Positions 35,495 to 44,476 of a stretch of 64,000 nt of DNA are shown here, in pieces. Source of the stretch: Paenibacillus antarcticus (lineage in GTDB: Bacteria; Bacillota; Bacilli; Paenibacillales; Paenibacillaceae). Made by a program: the position numbers and the translations under genes. Each line of letters begins with the position of its first letter. Positions within the stretch are counted from its first letter, which is position 1. The stretch is taken from NCBI RefSeq assembly GCF_001637225.1, contig NZ_LVJI01000014.1:248001-312000 (forward strand), in the 5' to 3' direction. The notes under the pieces are model-generated. The model was given only the letters and a program-made list of their open reading frames with translations. It was not told the DNA's origin and did not search any database.

Positions 35495-36109
35495 TTATTT
35501 CTGTCGAGTGAAATGATGACAAATAACTTGAACCGCATCGAATGGGATAATGACTTTCCCATATTCTTCAAGCACCGCTTCAGTTGTTGAAATCGATTCT
35601 CCGAATTCTGCTAAAACAGCAATCAATGAGGGATGCTTCAATTCGTCTAAATCTTCTGGATCCAAATACAAAACCCATTTATCTTTATAGTTATACAGCT
35701 TTCCAGCCTCTGTAATATTTCCTCGAAGTACGTGAGCCGCTTCTATTAGCACCTCAAAATCATTAAAGGCATATACAATAGAATCACTTTGTTCAAGCGT
35801 GACTTCCATTTCATAAACTTCCTCTGGAATTTCATCTTCGCCCATACTGGCGTATTGATGTTGATCGTACTTTCCTCTAGTTACGATGACGACCATACCT
35901 TGAGCAGGTAAGGCAAACACTTCGACAGCCAAAGGTCCTGTTGCATCGAAACCAACTTCATTATAGGCTTGATCCATCATGTCAGTGAACAGGTCATGCA
36001 CCTTCGGTATTTCTTGCCACATGTCTTCCTTTTGGATGCCACGCTCGCTTAAATCATCAAACGTAAGGAAAATCCGTATCTTATCTGGACTTAAACGTTC
36101 TATTTTCAT
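35495..36109 (-). CDS. MecA/YpbH-family ClpC adaptor
   Basis: A 204-residue adaptor. MKIERLSPDKIRIFLTFDDL is the N-terminal substrate-binding domain signature of MecA and YpbH (MecB), followed by an acidic linker and a C-terminal ClpC-binding domain (YAFNDFEVLIEAAHVL, YLYKYKDKWVLYLD-like). The locus is that of ypbH in B. subtilis. GGAGG lies eight bases before ATG 36109. Whether it acts like MecA in competence or like MecB cannot be told from sequence. Confidence 0.9.
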   Translation of the reverse strand: MKIERLSPDKIRIFLTFDDLSERGIQKEDMWQEIPKVHDLFTDMMDQAYNEVGFDATGPLAVEVFALPAQGMVVIVTRGKYDQHQYASMGEDEIPEEVYEMEVTLEQSDSIVYAFNDFEVLIEAAHVLRGNITEAGKLYNYKDKWVLYLDPEDLDELKHPSLIAVLAEFGESISTTEAVLEEYGKVIIPFDAVQVICHHFTRQK

Positions 36110-36236
36110 GACAGGATCCTCCTTTGCAAGCAATGAGATATTACAAGTTATGATGTCTCATTTTAAATGTGCTAAAAATGGTTCTTATGTAAGTATCGTA
36201 TCATTTTCTATTCATAAATGCACGAATTAATAAAGT

Positions 36237-36284
36237 CAAAAAAAGAATCATTCAATCAGACAAACTCGCCTGATAAATGATTCT
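36237..36284 (-). terminator. Rho-independent terminator
   Basis: AGAATCATT / AATGATTCT with an inner TCAG/CTGA pairing and T7 on the minus strand, after the gene at 36302. Confidence 0.8.
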
Positions 36285-36301
36285 AAGGTAGGCATTTAAG
36301 T

Positions 36302-36661
36302 TTACAAACCAGGTATGACCGTATTTGTTTCTTTTAGAATCATATCCACTTCATATTTGACATCTGGATTTTGTTTAATAAAATCCTTCACCATCTTCAT
36401 ACTGGATTCCTTCGAATAGGTCTGTGTCTGAGTTCCGGATGTAGCAGGTGATTCATGTGTCGAATTGTGAGTGGAGCCACTCGTGGGACTTTCACCAAAG
36501 CTATCCCCAACAAAGTTCATTCCTGATGTTGCAAAATCCATCATTTTGCCTTTGGCTAGGTCTGCGATTTGATTCACAGAACCATTTTGGTTGTTTTTGG
36601 ACATCATATTGGTAGCTGCTGCACCAATAACAATCCCGGTTAAAAGTGACGAAATATTCAC
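36302..36661 (-). CDS. Small membrane-anchored protein, function unknown
   Basis: A 119-residue protein with one N-terminal hydrophobic helix (ISSLLTGIVIGAAATNMMS), an Asn/Gly/Ser/Thr-rich middle and a C-terminal helix MKMVKDFIKQNPDVKYEVDM. The GTG at 36661 has GGAGG eight bases upstream and is preferred to the longer frame from 36706. It diverges from the polysaccharide deacetylase gene, sharing a 92-base intergenic region. The layout is YtxH-like but no clear family match is seen. Confidence 0.65.
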   Translation of the reverse strand: MNISSLLTGIVIGAAATNMMSKNNQNGSVNQIADLAKGKMMDFATSGMNFVGDSFGESPTSGSTHNSTHESPATSGTQTQTYSKESSMKMVKDFIKQNPDVKYEVDMILKETNTVIPGL

Positions 36662-36753
36662 ATGTGTAGCCTCCTTATGTGATAGAATCATCGCTAGTAT
36701 TTGCATTAATTTAAGTACTCATACGGTTAATTACAGGAAAGTGAGATGGAATA

Positions 36754-37641
36754 ATGTCCAAACAAGCAACAGTACTATTCCTGATTTGTTCTTTTTTGCT
36801 TAGTTCATGCGGAAATTCGACATCAGGGAGCTCTAATTCAAATGTGACACCTAATCAAATTCAACAGTCTAAAGAAGAAGGTAAGGCACCTAATACCGAA
36901 GTCAGCAAACCAAACAACATACCATCAACAGAACCCATTCCAGCAGAGACAGATCCAACAACACCAAAGGCTGAGACGGATGAAGCAGCTCCAATCGAAA
37001 TGAAATATCATATGAACAAAAATTACGACATCATTCCAAATGATGAAGAAACTCCTAAAAAGGTCGTTCTACTCACATTCGATGATGGACCAAAAGAAGC
37101 TTCTATGATCAATAGCATGATTGATACATTGGACAAGCATCATGCAAAAGCGATTTTCTTCGTGAATGGTTACAGAGTTAAAGAAAACCCGGATCTCCTT
37201 AAGCTCATACATGATCGCGAACAAATCATTGGTAATCATAGCTGGGATCATATTGTATTGAAAAACGAGTCAGAAACAGAAGTAAAAAAACAAATTGAAG
37301 ATGTTCAAAAAGCTGTTAAAGATATTACTGGGACAACACCTGTATTCTTTCGTCCGCCTCATGGTGGAGGTGGAGATGTAGGAAAAAAGGTTGCCAAGGA
37401 TAATGGACTGTTATATATGACTTGGTCAAATGGATCATTGGATTGGGAAATGAAAGCATCCGATGCTAATAAAACGACTGCCCTCATTAAGAACATTACC
37501 GATCAACTCCATTCGGGAAGCAATATTCTTATGCATGAATTGCCTTGGACAGTTGAAGCATTAGAGGCATTGTTAGTGGAACTTGAAGGAAGAGGATATT
37601 CATTCGTAGATCCTCGAAGCATTGAGTTGGAGATGAGGTAG
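36754..37641 (+). CDS. Lipoprotein polysaccharide deacetylase (NodB domain)
   Basis: A 295-residue lipoprotein. The signal ends at the lipobox LSSC near residue 19, then about 80 residues of Ser/Pro/Thr-rich linker, then a CE4/NodB domain. TFDDGPK has the catalytic and metal-binding aspartates, NHSWDH the two histidines, FFRPPHGGG motif 3, and WSNGSLDW and LMHELP motifs 4 and 5. It probably removes acetyl groups from peptidoglycan or another surface glycan. It is one of few plus-strand genes and is not the canonical PdaA/PdaB by length. Confidence 0.9.
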   Translation: MSKQATVLFLICSFLLSSCGNSTSGSSNSNVTPNQIQQSKEEGKAPNTEVSKPNNIPSTEPIPAETDPTTPKAETDEAAPIEMKYHMNKNYDIIPNDEETPKKVVLLTFDDGPKEASMINSMIDTLDKHHAKAIFFVNGYRVKENPDLLKLIHDREQIIGNHSWDHIVLKNESETEVKKQIEDVQKAVKDITGTTPVFFRPPHGGGGDVGKKVAKDNGLLYMTWSNGSLDWEMKASDANKTTALIKNITDQLHSGSNILMHELPWTVEALEALLVELEGRGYSFVDPRSIELEMR

Positions 37642-37751
37642 GAATGGCTCCATTCCCTAAATCCCTAACCCGTATTCTTCAAAAATCGTGTGCGATGCCG
37701 CTACGATGACGGATTGTCCTTCCGCTTGCTGTTGCCCTCTGATTGTATTAT

Positions 37752-37814
37752 AAAAAAAGGAATTACCTTACCAAGGCTCAGTTTATGAACCCCTGTAGGG
37801 TAATTCCTTTTTTT
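37752..37814. terminator. Bidirectional terminator between convergent genes
   Basis: AAAAAAAGGAATTACC and GGTAATTCCTTTTTT form a long perfect stem around a 31-base loop that contains its own short pairing; it serves both the deacetylase and the metallophosphoesterase genes. Confidence 0.85.
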
Positions 37815-37831
37815 AAAGTATGGTTGTATTA

Positions 37832-38665
37832 TCATCCATCCACCTTACTTGATCTTAATGTAATAAGATGCATTTCTGCAGGGCAACGTAATCTCAGCGG
37901 AAGATGACGATATCCAAATCCTCGGCTCACTAACAATGTAGCCGTTTTCACGACAGCATTTGGTTGTTTCCATTGGAACAACCCACATGCGATATGATGA
38001 TATTCCTTGTCTAATGAAATAAGTCCAAAGAACGGAAGATTGATCTGACCTCCATGCGTATGTCCAGCAAAGGTAAGGTCAGCTGGTTTAACGGAAAATC
38101 GATTAATCCATGCCGGATCATGAACAAGTACGATGCGGCATGTCTCCATTTCAGTGATAGGTAACTTGGGTAACGCTGGATACGAGCGTTTGCGAAACGG
38201 AGGATAATCCATTCCTGTCAACCACACATGATCTCCATTTTTGTCCAATCGAACATTACTGTTCATTAACAATTCTATATCACATTGTTCAAGCATCTTA
38301 TCCAATGAAGACGTCTTAGCTTTATAATCATGGTTCCCATGTACTGCATACACAGGAGCCACACATCTAAGAAGCTGCATATTATTCTTTACACGACTCA
38401 TCGGAACATTCTTCTCCATGATATCTCCGGCAAGAAACACCCAATCCACTTGCCCTTTTAGTGACATTAATAACGTATTTGGTAACTTCCTCCGATGAAT
38501 ATCAGTGATTAAGAGAATACGACTTCCATCAAAAGAAGTTGGAAGTCTATCCATTTCAATTTCAATCGGAATCACTTTATTACGAAATGCCTCATTGATC
38601 ATCCTGTAAATTAGAGATAATCCCACTAAAGCTACACCAGCAGAAGCCCAGATCAATGCACTCAT
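37832..38665 (-). CDS. ypbG: Membrane-anchored metallophosphoesterase, YpbG-like
   Basis: A 277-residue protein with an N-terminal hydrophobic anchor (SALIWASAGVALVGLSLIY) and a calcineurin-like domain: TDIHRRK, FLAGDIM, VHGNHDY, VLVHDP and FAGHTHGGQ. The usual GDxH first motif reads ITDIH. Substrate unknown; relatives include lipid A pyrophosphatases and phosphodiesterases. ATG 38665 overlaps the stop of the upstream gene (TGATG), with GGAG eight bases ahead. Corresponds to B. subtilis ypbG. Confidence 0.88.
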   Translation of the reverse strand: MSALIWASAGVALVGLSLIYRMINEAFRNKVIPIEIEMDRLPTSFDGSRILLITDIHRRKLPNTLLMSLKGQVDWVFLAGDIMEKNVPMSRVKNNMQLLRCVAPVYAVHGNHDYKAKTSSLDKMLEQCDIELLMNSNVRLDKNGDHVWLTGMDYPPFRKRSYPALPKLPITEMETCRIVLVHDPAWINRFSVKPADLTFAGHTHGGQINLPFFGLISLDKEYHHIACGLFQWKQPNAVVKTATLLVSRGFGYRHLPLRLRCPAEMHLITLRSSKVDG

Positions 38666-39000
38666 CACCAAATCTCCTTTAACGGTGGTGCACCGATTAG
38701 CCCCCACCATACTAATCCAACTGTTAGAATTAAGAAGAGAAAGATTAATGTATTTAGAAATATTTTGCTTAATTTAACAGTATGGCTTGAATAGGTATCC
38801 GTTCGGGAAGGCACATGCTCGCTCGCATTATCACCTTCATTGTCCGATTTACTTGATCTTCTTAAGGGTTCGTTCTTGCTAGAAAGCTCTTTATGTTCTG
38901 CGGTTGTTCTATCTCTTCTTAATCCAGTACGTATTAAAGGCTTCTTCTCCTTAAGCCTACGCTTCTTGCTCGATTCTACTCTACTTAATCCACTGCTCAT
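38665..39000 (-). CDS. Small basic protein with C-terminal membrane helix
   Basis: A 111-residue protein: a highly charged Arg/Lys/Ser-rich, probably disordered region of about 80 residues (KKRRLKEKKPL, LRRSSKSDNEG), then a hydrophobic helix LNTLIFLFLILTVGLVWWGLI near the C-terminus. ATG 39000 overlaps the CPBP protease stop (ATGA) and GGAGGG precedes it. B. subtilis has the LysM protein ypbE and ypbF here; no LysM is present. Function unknown. Confidence 0.75.
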   Translation of the reverse strand: MSSGLSRVESSKKRRLKEKKPLIRTGLRRDRTTAEHKELSSKNEPLRRSSKSDNEGDNASEHVPSRTDTYSSHTVKLSKIFLNTLIFLFLILTVGLVWWGLIGAPPLKEIW

Positions 39001-39596
39001 GTTTCCCTCCGAAATCGAATCACTAATCCAGAAATCAAATCTATAACGAAATGACAAATAATTGGGGCCCACAATGATCCGGTCTGGATGTAGATGAACC
39101 CTAGTCCATAACTACTCAGAAAAACCCAGCCTGTAGGAATCCAATGTTTCAAATAGCGAATATGAATTAGTGCAAATATAATACTGGTCCAATACGGACC
39201 TATAGCATACTGGATTGCCCCACGAAATAATAATTCTTCACAAATGGCTACCATAGCTGCTATCAATACGATGTGCCATACAGGGCGATCACTGAATAAC
39301 ATTTTGTTTATTCCACCGTCATCCATCGCATCTTCTGGCATAATTCTGGATACAAGGAAGTCTATCATAAGCATGACACCAGCTAACCCAAGACCCCATG
39401 CCACAAAATTGACATTTTGCTGAAATGAAAATAGTTCAATTGGATTTCTCTTCTGTAAAAAGATCCAACATATGCCGATAAGTAAAGTAAGGCCTTGAGT
39501 AAAATATAGATTGATAAGAAGGAGCCGAGTCGTTAATTGATTTGCTGACACTTGTTTAATCCTTATTTTCGGGACTTTAAATTTTATTTTTTTCAT
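38997..39596 (-). CDS. ypbD: CPBP intramembrane metalloprotease, YpbD-like
   Basis: A 199-residue multi-pass membrane protein of the CAAX protease/bacteriocin-processing family. ICEELLFRGAIQYAIG carries the EExxxR motif, FALIHIRYLKHW the second and CHFVIDLISG the third. It opens a three-gene coupled set with the basic membrane protein and the metallophosphoesterase. Natural substrate unknown. Confidence 0.9.
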   Translation of the reverse strand: MKKIKFKVPKIRIKQVSANQLTTRLLLINLYFTQGLTLLIGICWIFLQKRNPIELFSFQQNVNFVAWGLGLAGVMLMIDFLVSRIMPEDAMDDGGINKMLFSDRPVWHIVLIAAMVAICEELLFRGAIQYAIGPYWTSIIFALIHIRYLKHWIPTGWVFLSSYGLGFIYIQTGSLWAPIICHFVIDLISGLVIRFRRET

Positions 39597-39650
39597 TGTG
39601 TCCTGCCTGTTCTTAATTAGTTTTATTTGACATTTGAAGGAGATATTATT

Positions 39651-40571
39651 ATGAAAAAAGGCACTTCTCGAATTGAATTGTATTTCAGCCTAACGCTAAT
39701 ATCCGTTCTCATCTTAAGCGCTGCAGCTTTCTTTATGGGTGTTAAGGTTGGTGCCGACAAAGTAGAGTCCAAGTATAGCTACTTAAAGATTGCACCCGCT
39801 GAACCTGAATTCAACGATTCATACCAACAACAAGACTTGGTTACATTCTATCATACTGTATTTTTACCTTATCGAGAATTCAAATCAGAATGGGTTGCTA
39901 AAACAGAAATAATAAGTCAAACCGAAGATTCCGCTCAAGTCAAAAAGATACTCAGACAACTTCGAAATCTTGCGGATGAGAAATATAAAGCAATCACGAA
40001 GACCACCATGTATTCCTCATCTCCAATGCTACAGGAATCCCAGACAGAACTCCTGAAGAGCATTCGTCTGTTTCGTGAATCCACGGAGAACATTGCTTCG
40101 TCCTCGAATTCTAATAGCGGCGAGAAATTAATGAGAGAATTCCAACAAAATGATTTATACACGAAAGGGATAAATTATGGCCTTTCAGCTCAAAAGAAGT
40201 ATTACAATTCAATGCTAAAATGGAATGCTAAAGTGGACCCATCTCTAACCTTAAAATATGATTTCTCAAAAGATCTTTCCTTCACTTCATGGAAAAAATA
40301 TTCTTTAATTGTTAAAAACGCTGCCGTATCGACTATTTTGACAAAAAAATCAATCTATGGTGCTTATGATCCTCAAGATATGACAGCAAGAATTGACAAT
40401 ATGATCAACTCAGGCAAGACCCAGTCTATGAATCTGCATTCGGTAGAAGCCGTTATTAATCTATTAAACAATACCGATGCTGTAAAAGAAAATGACTTCA
40501 AAAAGTGGAAGAATACATATTACACCAACGAACTTCTTCCTCAGTTACCCTTCTTTTATGAAGTACATTGA
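39651..40571 (+). CDS. Single-pass membrane protein, function unknown
   Basis: A 306-residue protein with one hydrophobic helix at about residues 12-35 (FSLTLISVLILSAAAFFMG) and a mostly helical, lysine-rich extracytoplasmic region. ATG 39651 has GAAGGAG upstream; an earlier in-frame start at 39627 lacks a ribosome-binding site. It diverges from the CPBP gene and precedes the serA leader. No family recognised. Confidence 0.75.
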   Translation: MKKGTSRIELYFSLTLISVLILSAAAFFMGVKVGADKVESKYSYLKIAPAEPEFNDSYQQQDLVTFYHTVFLPYREFKSEWVAKTEIISQTEDSAQVKKILRQLRNLADEKYKAITKTTMYSSSPMLQESQTELLKSIRLFRESTENIASSSNSNSGEKLMREFQQNDLYTKGINYGLSAQKKYYNSMLKWNAKVDPSLTLKYDFSKDLSFTSWKKYSLIVKNAAVSTILTKKSIYGAYDPQDMTARIDNMINSGKTQSMNLHSVEAVINLLNNTDAVKENDFKKWKNTYYTNELLPQLPFFYEVH

Positions 40572-40670
40572 GGGTTCTCAGGTGCTATACAGTATAAAGA
40601 ATCATAGCGAATTATAAGAGGGAATTCAAGTTATCCTCACTTTCCTAACCTAAATTACTTCATAATGCTA

Positions 40671-40700
40671 TTGACATCTCTTACGCGACCATGATACATT
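40671..40700 (+). promoter_or_regulatory. Promoter of the serA T-box leader
   Basis: A perfect TTGACA (40671-40676) and TACATT (40695-40700) with an 18-base spacer precede the T-box. Confidence 0.65.
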
Positions 40701-40719
40701 ATGGAAAAATTAAGTGCGA

Positions 40720-40979
40720 ATAAGTCGATGATGGAAAAAGGACAGATCAATAGCCTTCAGAGAGTCGGTGGTTGGTGCAAACCGATGGCGAGAATTTGTC
40801 TTAGCGTTCCTGAGAAATTGCATTGAAGTTAAGTAGGTGCAATCGGGTAATCTCCGTTATAAGATATGGTCATTACGATGATCATTTGAGGCTGCTGATA
40901 TGATGCAGTGAATTAGGGTGGTACCACGAAACTTTCGTCCCTTACTACGCAAGTAGTATGAGGATTGAGAGTTTTTTTG
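40720..40979 (+). ncRNA. T-box riboswitch, probably serine-specific
   Basis: Stem I with apical GGTTGGTGCAAACC, stem II ATTGCA...TGCAAT with GAA/AGTA S-turn, the CCGTTA pseudoknot segment and the T-box AGGGTGGTACCACG at 40915-40928 are all present. By position relative to the conserved TTCCTGAG element the specifier is AGC (40803-40805), a serine codon, fitting serA. The leader ends in a long hairpin and T7 at 40972-40978. Uncharged tRNA-Ser should pair and favour readthrough. Confidence 0.92.
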
Positions 40980-41143
40980 TTACTCTTTCACTATCATACC
41001 TAAAAAGTGGCCACTTTGTTACATTCATCGCCTTTGTTACGACAACGCGTTAATTGAGAGAAAATCGGTTTTTCGGACATGTATCTAACTATAGATTCGT
41101 GCCTAAATATAAAAGTTATAGATTATTAAGGAGGAAAGAAACC

Positions 41144-42736
41144 ATGTTTAAAGTGTTGGTATCGGATCCAATTAGTGATTTAGGAATTCAAAAATTAATG
41201 GACGCAGAAGATGTAGTGGTTGTGAAACAAACGGGGCTTAGTGAAGATGAATTAGTAGCAATCATCGGTGAGTACGATGCATTACTCGTTCGTAGCCAGA
41301 CTCGTGTAACTGAACGTATTTTAACTGCAGGAACGAATTTGAAAGCTGTAGGACGTGCAGGTGTTGGTGTTGATAATATTGATTTGGAGGCTGCGACAAA
41401 ACGCGGAGTCGTAGTCATAAATGCTCCTGATGGAAACACAATCACAACTTGTGAGCACACCTTCGCCATGTTGATGGCATTGGCTCGTCATATTCCACAG
41501 GCCTATGCTAAGACAATTGGTGGTACGTGGGATCGCAAGACCTTCCTTGGCGTAGAACTTAACAACAAAACATTGGGCGTACTCGGTATGGGTCGTATCG
41601 GTAGTGAAGTTGCTAAGCGTGCGAAAGCTTTTGGAATGAATATTCTTGCTTATGATCCATTCTTGACTCAAGAACGTGCTGAGAAAATGGAAGTCACATT
41701 GGCTTCAGTGAATGATATTATTCAGAACGCAGATTTCATGACTGTCCATACACCTTTAACTCCTGAAACTCGTCATATGATTTCACGCCCTCAATTCGAA
41801 GTAATGAAAAAGGGCATGCGTATCATCAACTGTGCTCGTGGTGGAGTTATTGATGAATTGGCATTAGTAGAAGCCATTGATCAAGGTATTGTTGCAGGTG
41901 CAGCCTTTGACGTATTTGAGCATGAACCACCAGAAAGTGATCACCCTTTCTTAAGTCATCCTCTAATTATTGTTACACCTCACTTGGGAGCATCTACGAT
42001 CGAAGCTCAAGAAAATGTTGCCATTGATGTATCTGAGGAAGTATTGCACATTCTACGTAACGAGCCATTCAAGAATGCTGTAAACATTCCACCTGTTGCA
42101 CCAACGGTAATGAAGAAACTTCAACCTTATTTCTCTCTTGGTGAGAAACTAGGAAGCTTCGCAGCACAAATCACTACAAAAGCTGTAAGTGAAATTCATA
42201 TCGACTATGCAGGCGATCTGTCTGATGTAGACACACTACCTCTTACACGTTATATCCTGAAAGGTGTTCTTTCCTATCATTTAGGTAACGAAGTGAATAT
42301 TGTTAACTGTTCACACCTTGCTAAATCACGCGATATAAACATTGTCGTATCTAAAGCACCAAAAACAAAAGGTTTCACTAACCTTATATCTGTTACCCTC
42401 AAAACACAAAGTGATCAAGATCGTCTAGTAGCAGGTACACTACTTCAGGGTTATGGAGAACGTATCGTATTACTCGATAAATTCCCAGTTGATATTGCTC
42501 CTGAGGGACACCAAATCTTGATCTCACACAACGACAAACCTGGTATCATTGGACTCGTAGGTACTCTACTTGGTAAGAATGATGTCAATATTGCTTCTAT
42601 GCAGGTTGGTCGTACACTCGTTGGTGGTTCTGCTCTTATGATATTAACGGTTGATAAAGCTGTACCTAAAGATGTATTAATTCAACTTGTTGCTCTTCAA
42701 GAAATTAATACAGCTCAAGAAATCATACTTAACTAG
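41144..42736 (+). CDS. serA: D-3-phosphoglycerate dehydrogenase
   Basis: A 530-residue enzyme, first in serine synthesis. [18 protein letters not shown] near residue 145 is the NAD-binding loop; [11 protein letters not shown] and TPHLGAST carry the catalytic arginine, glutamate and histidine region. An intervening domain and a C-terminal ACT domain ([19 protein letters not shown]) follow, the long SerA type. AAGGAGG precedes ATG 41144. A frame extending to 41054 runs back through the leader and is disregarded. Controlled by the T-box ahead. Confidence 0.97.
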   Translation: MFKVLVSDPISDLGIQKLMDAEDVVVVKQTGLSEDELVAIIGEYDALLVRSQTRVTERILTAGTNLKAVGRAGVGVDNIDLEAATKRGVVVINAPDGNTITTCEHTFAMLMALARHIPQAYAKTIGGTWDRKTFLGVELNNKTLGVLGMGRIGSEVAKRAKAFGMNILAYDPFLTQERAEKMEVTLASVNDIIQNADFMTVHTPLTPETRHMISRPQFEVMKKGMRIINCARGGVIDELALVEAIDQGIVAGAAFDVFEHEPPESDHPFLSHPLIIVTPHLGASTIEAQENVAIDVSEEVLHILRNEPFKNAVNIPPVAPTVMKKLQPYFSLGEKLGSFAAQITTKAVSEIHIDYAGDLSDVDTLPLTRYILKGVLSYHLGNEVNIVNCSHLAKSRDINIVVSKAPKTKGFTNLISVTLKTQSDQDRLVAGTLLQGYGERIVLLDKFPVDIAPEGHQILISHNDKPGIIGLVGTLLGKNDVNIASMQVGRTLVGGSALMILTVDKAVPKDVLIQLVALQEINTAQEIILN

Positions 42737-42757
42737 TAGTAACTTTTGCGAAATCAC

Positions 42758-42791
42758 AAAAAAACCGTCGATCCTTTGATCGACGGTTTTT
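42758..42791. terminator. Bidirectional terminator between serA and glpK
   Basis: AAAACCGTCGATC / GATCGACGGTTTT with a four-base loop and A/T runs on both sides. Confidence 0.9.
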
Positions 42792-42815
42792 AATACATAT
42801 CATACGTTCTCCACC

Positions 42816-44324
42816 TTATGATTCGAAATGATGTTGTTCCCAACCCATTGTTCGCCTCACCGCGTCCTGCCACACGTGATATAATTCCTCTTTTTTCGCT
42901 TCATCCATCAAGGGCTGAAACATTCTTTGTGCAGAATTAAATTGCTTTAGCTGTTCTTTACTCCATACCTCACTTACTAAACCTGCCAACAATGCAGCTC
43001 CAAGAGCTGTTGTCTCTCCATTCTCTGTGCGTGTCACCACTGTCCCAAGAATATCTGCTTGGAATTGCATTAGCAGATCATTTGAGACAGCCCCACCGTC
43101 CACACGAAGCTCTTGCAAAGGCATCCCAGCATCTTTCTCCATCGCATTTATAACATCCCTTGATTGATAAGCTAATGACTCTAGTGTTGCCCGAACAATA
43201 TGATTAGAATTCGTGCCTCGCGTAAGCCCAAATATAGCTCCACGAGCATACATATCCCAATATGGTGCCCCTAACCCAGTAAAAGCTGGAACAACGACAA
43301 CACCATCACTTGTAGGCACTTGAGTAGCCATCCACTCTGATTGAGCAGGTTCATCAATCCACCCTAGACCTTCCTCAAGCCATTGTATGGCAGCCCCAGC
43401 AACAAAAACACTACCTTCCAAGGCATAATACATTTCATCTCCCATACCCCATGCTACCGTGGTGAGTAGCCCATGTGAGGAGGTAACCCGTTCACTACCA
43501 GTATTCATCAGAATGAAACAACCTGTACCATAGGTATTCTTAGCACTTCCAGCCTCAAGACAAGTGTGACCAAAAAGGGCAGCTTGTTGATCACCAAGTA
43601 CCGCATGTATAGGAACGGAAACACCATTTAACCATTGAGGGTCAGTCATCCCATAGAAATGACCCGACATACATATCGCAGGAAGAATACATCGAGGAAT
43701 TTGTAATTCACTTAATAACTCTTCATCCCAATCTCGGGTATCTAAATTGAATAACATCGTTCTAGATGCATTAGTTACATCCGTTGCGTGCACTTGCCCC
43801 TTTGTAAGCTTCCATATCAACCATGTATCCATCGTACCTGCGAGCAACTCGCCCCTACTTGCCTTCTCCCTTGCACCCTCCACATGGTCTAGAATCCATG
43901 ATATTTTGGTTGCTGAGAAGTAAGCATCTATCAATAATCCTGTCTTGTCCGTGATTAACTTCGCAAGTCCTCGTTCTTTCAAAGCCTCGCAATGTGAAGC
44001 CGTACGCCGGTCCTGCCATACGATTGCCGGATGGATAGGCTCACCGCTTGTACGATCCCAGATGAGAACGGTCTCTCTTTGATTGGTAATACCTATTGAA
44101 CCTATTTGCTCAGGTTTAATTTGACCACTACGTAACGCTTCGTTGACTGCAGCCAGTTGTGATTCCCATATTTCTACACCATCATGTTCCACCCAACCAG
44201 GTTGTGGATAACTTTGTCTAATCGTTCTCTGAGCCTGTGCTACCGGTCTAGCCTGATTATCAAATACAATAGCCCTTGAACTCGTAGTCCCTTGATCAAG
44301 TGCTAATATATATTGGTTGCTCAT
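42816..44324 (-). CDS. glpK: Glycerol kinase
   Basis: A 502-residue FGGY-family kinase making sn-glycerol 3-phosphate. ILALDQGTTSSRAIVFD is the N-terminal ATP motif, with GWVEHDGVEIW, TYGTGCFILMNTG and LRVDGGAVSNDLLMQFQAD following. ATG 44324 or the preceding TTG 44327 could be the start. glpF and glpP are not adjacent, so it stands alone between resE and serA, unlike the usual glpFK operon. The conserved histidine phosphorylated by PTS HPr in Firmicutes is likely the one in MFGHTC-like LFGHTC. Confidence 0.95.
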   Translation of the reverse strand: MSNQYILALDQGTTSSRAIVFDNQARPVAQAQRTIRQSYPQPGWVEHDGVEIWESQLAAVNEALRSGQIKPEQIGSIGITNQRETVLIWDRTSGEPIHPAIVWQDRRTASHCEALKERGLAKLITDKTGLLIDAYFSATKISWILDHVEGAREKASRGELLAGTMDTWLIWKLTKGQVHATDVTNASRTMLFNLDTRDWDEELLSELQIPRCILPAICMSGHFYGMTDPQWLNGVSVPIHAVLGDQQAALFGHTCLEAGSAKNTYGTGCFILMNTGSERVTSSHGLLTTVAWGMGDEMYYALEGSVFVAGAAIQWLEEGLGWIDEPAQSEWMATQVPTSDGVVVVPAFTGLGAPYWDMYARGAIFGLTRGTNSNHIVRATLESLAYQSRDVINAMEKDAGMPLQELRVDGGAVSNDLLMQFQADILGTVVTRTENGETTALGAALLAGLVSEVWSKEQLKQFNSAQRMFQPLMDEAKKEELYHVWQDAVRRTMGWEQHHFES

Positions 44325-44435
44325 CAAATTTCAAGCCTCCTTAATTTCTTGTGGAACATCCTCAGGAGTATCCGAATGAATGATTTCTAACTCTATTTGT
44401 TCCACGATGAACAAGATTTATCTTTCTTCTTCTAC

Positions 44436-44464
44436 AAAAAACACCTCCAAAAGAGGTGTTTTTT
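44436..44464 (-). terminator. Terminator of the res operon
   Basis: AACACCTC / GAGGTGTT stem with five-base loop and A/T runs; ends resE transcription and separates it from glpK. Confidence 0.85.
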
Positions 44465-44476
44465 AACCTTATTTCA

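Noticed and set aside
40826..40840. GTT or AGT near 40828 as the T-box specifier
   Set aside because: GAA and AGTA there form the S-turn of stem II; the specifier lies before TTCCTGAG and reads AGC.
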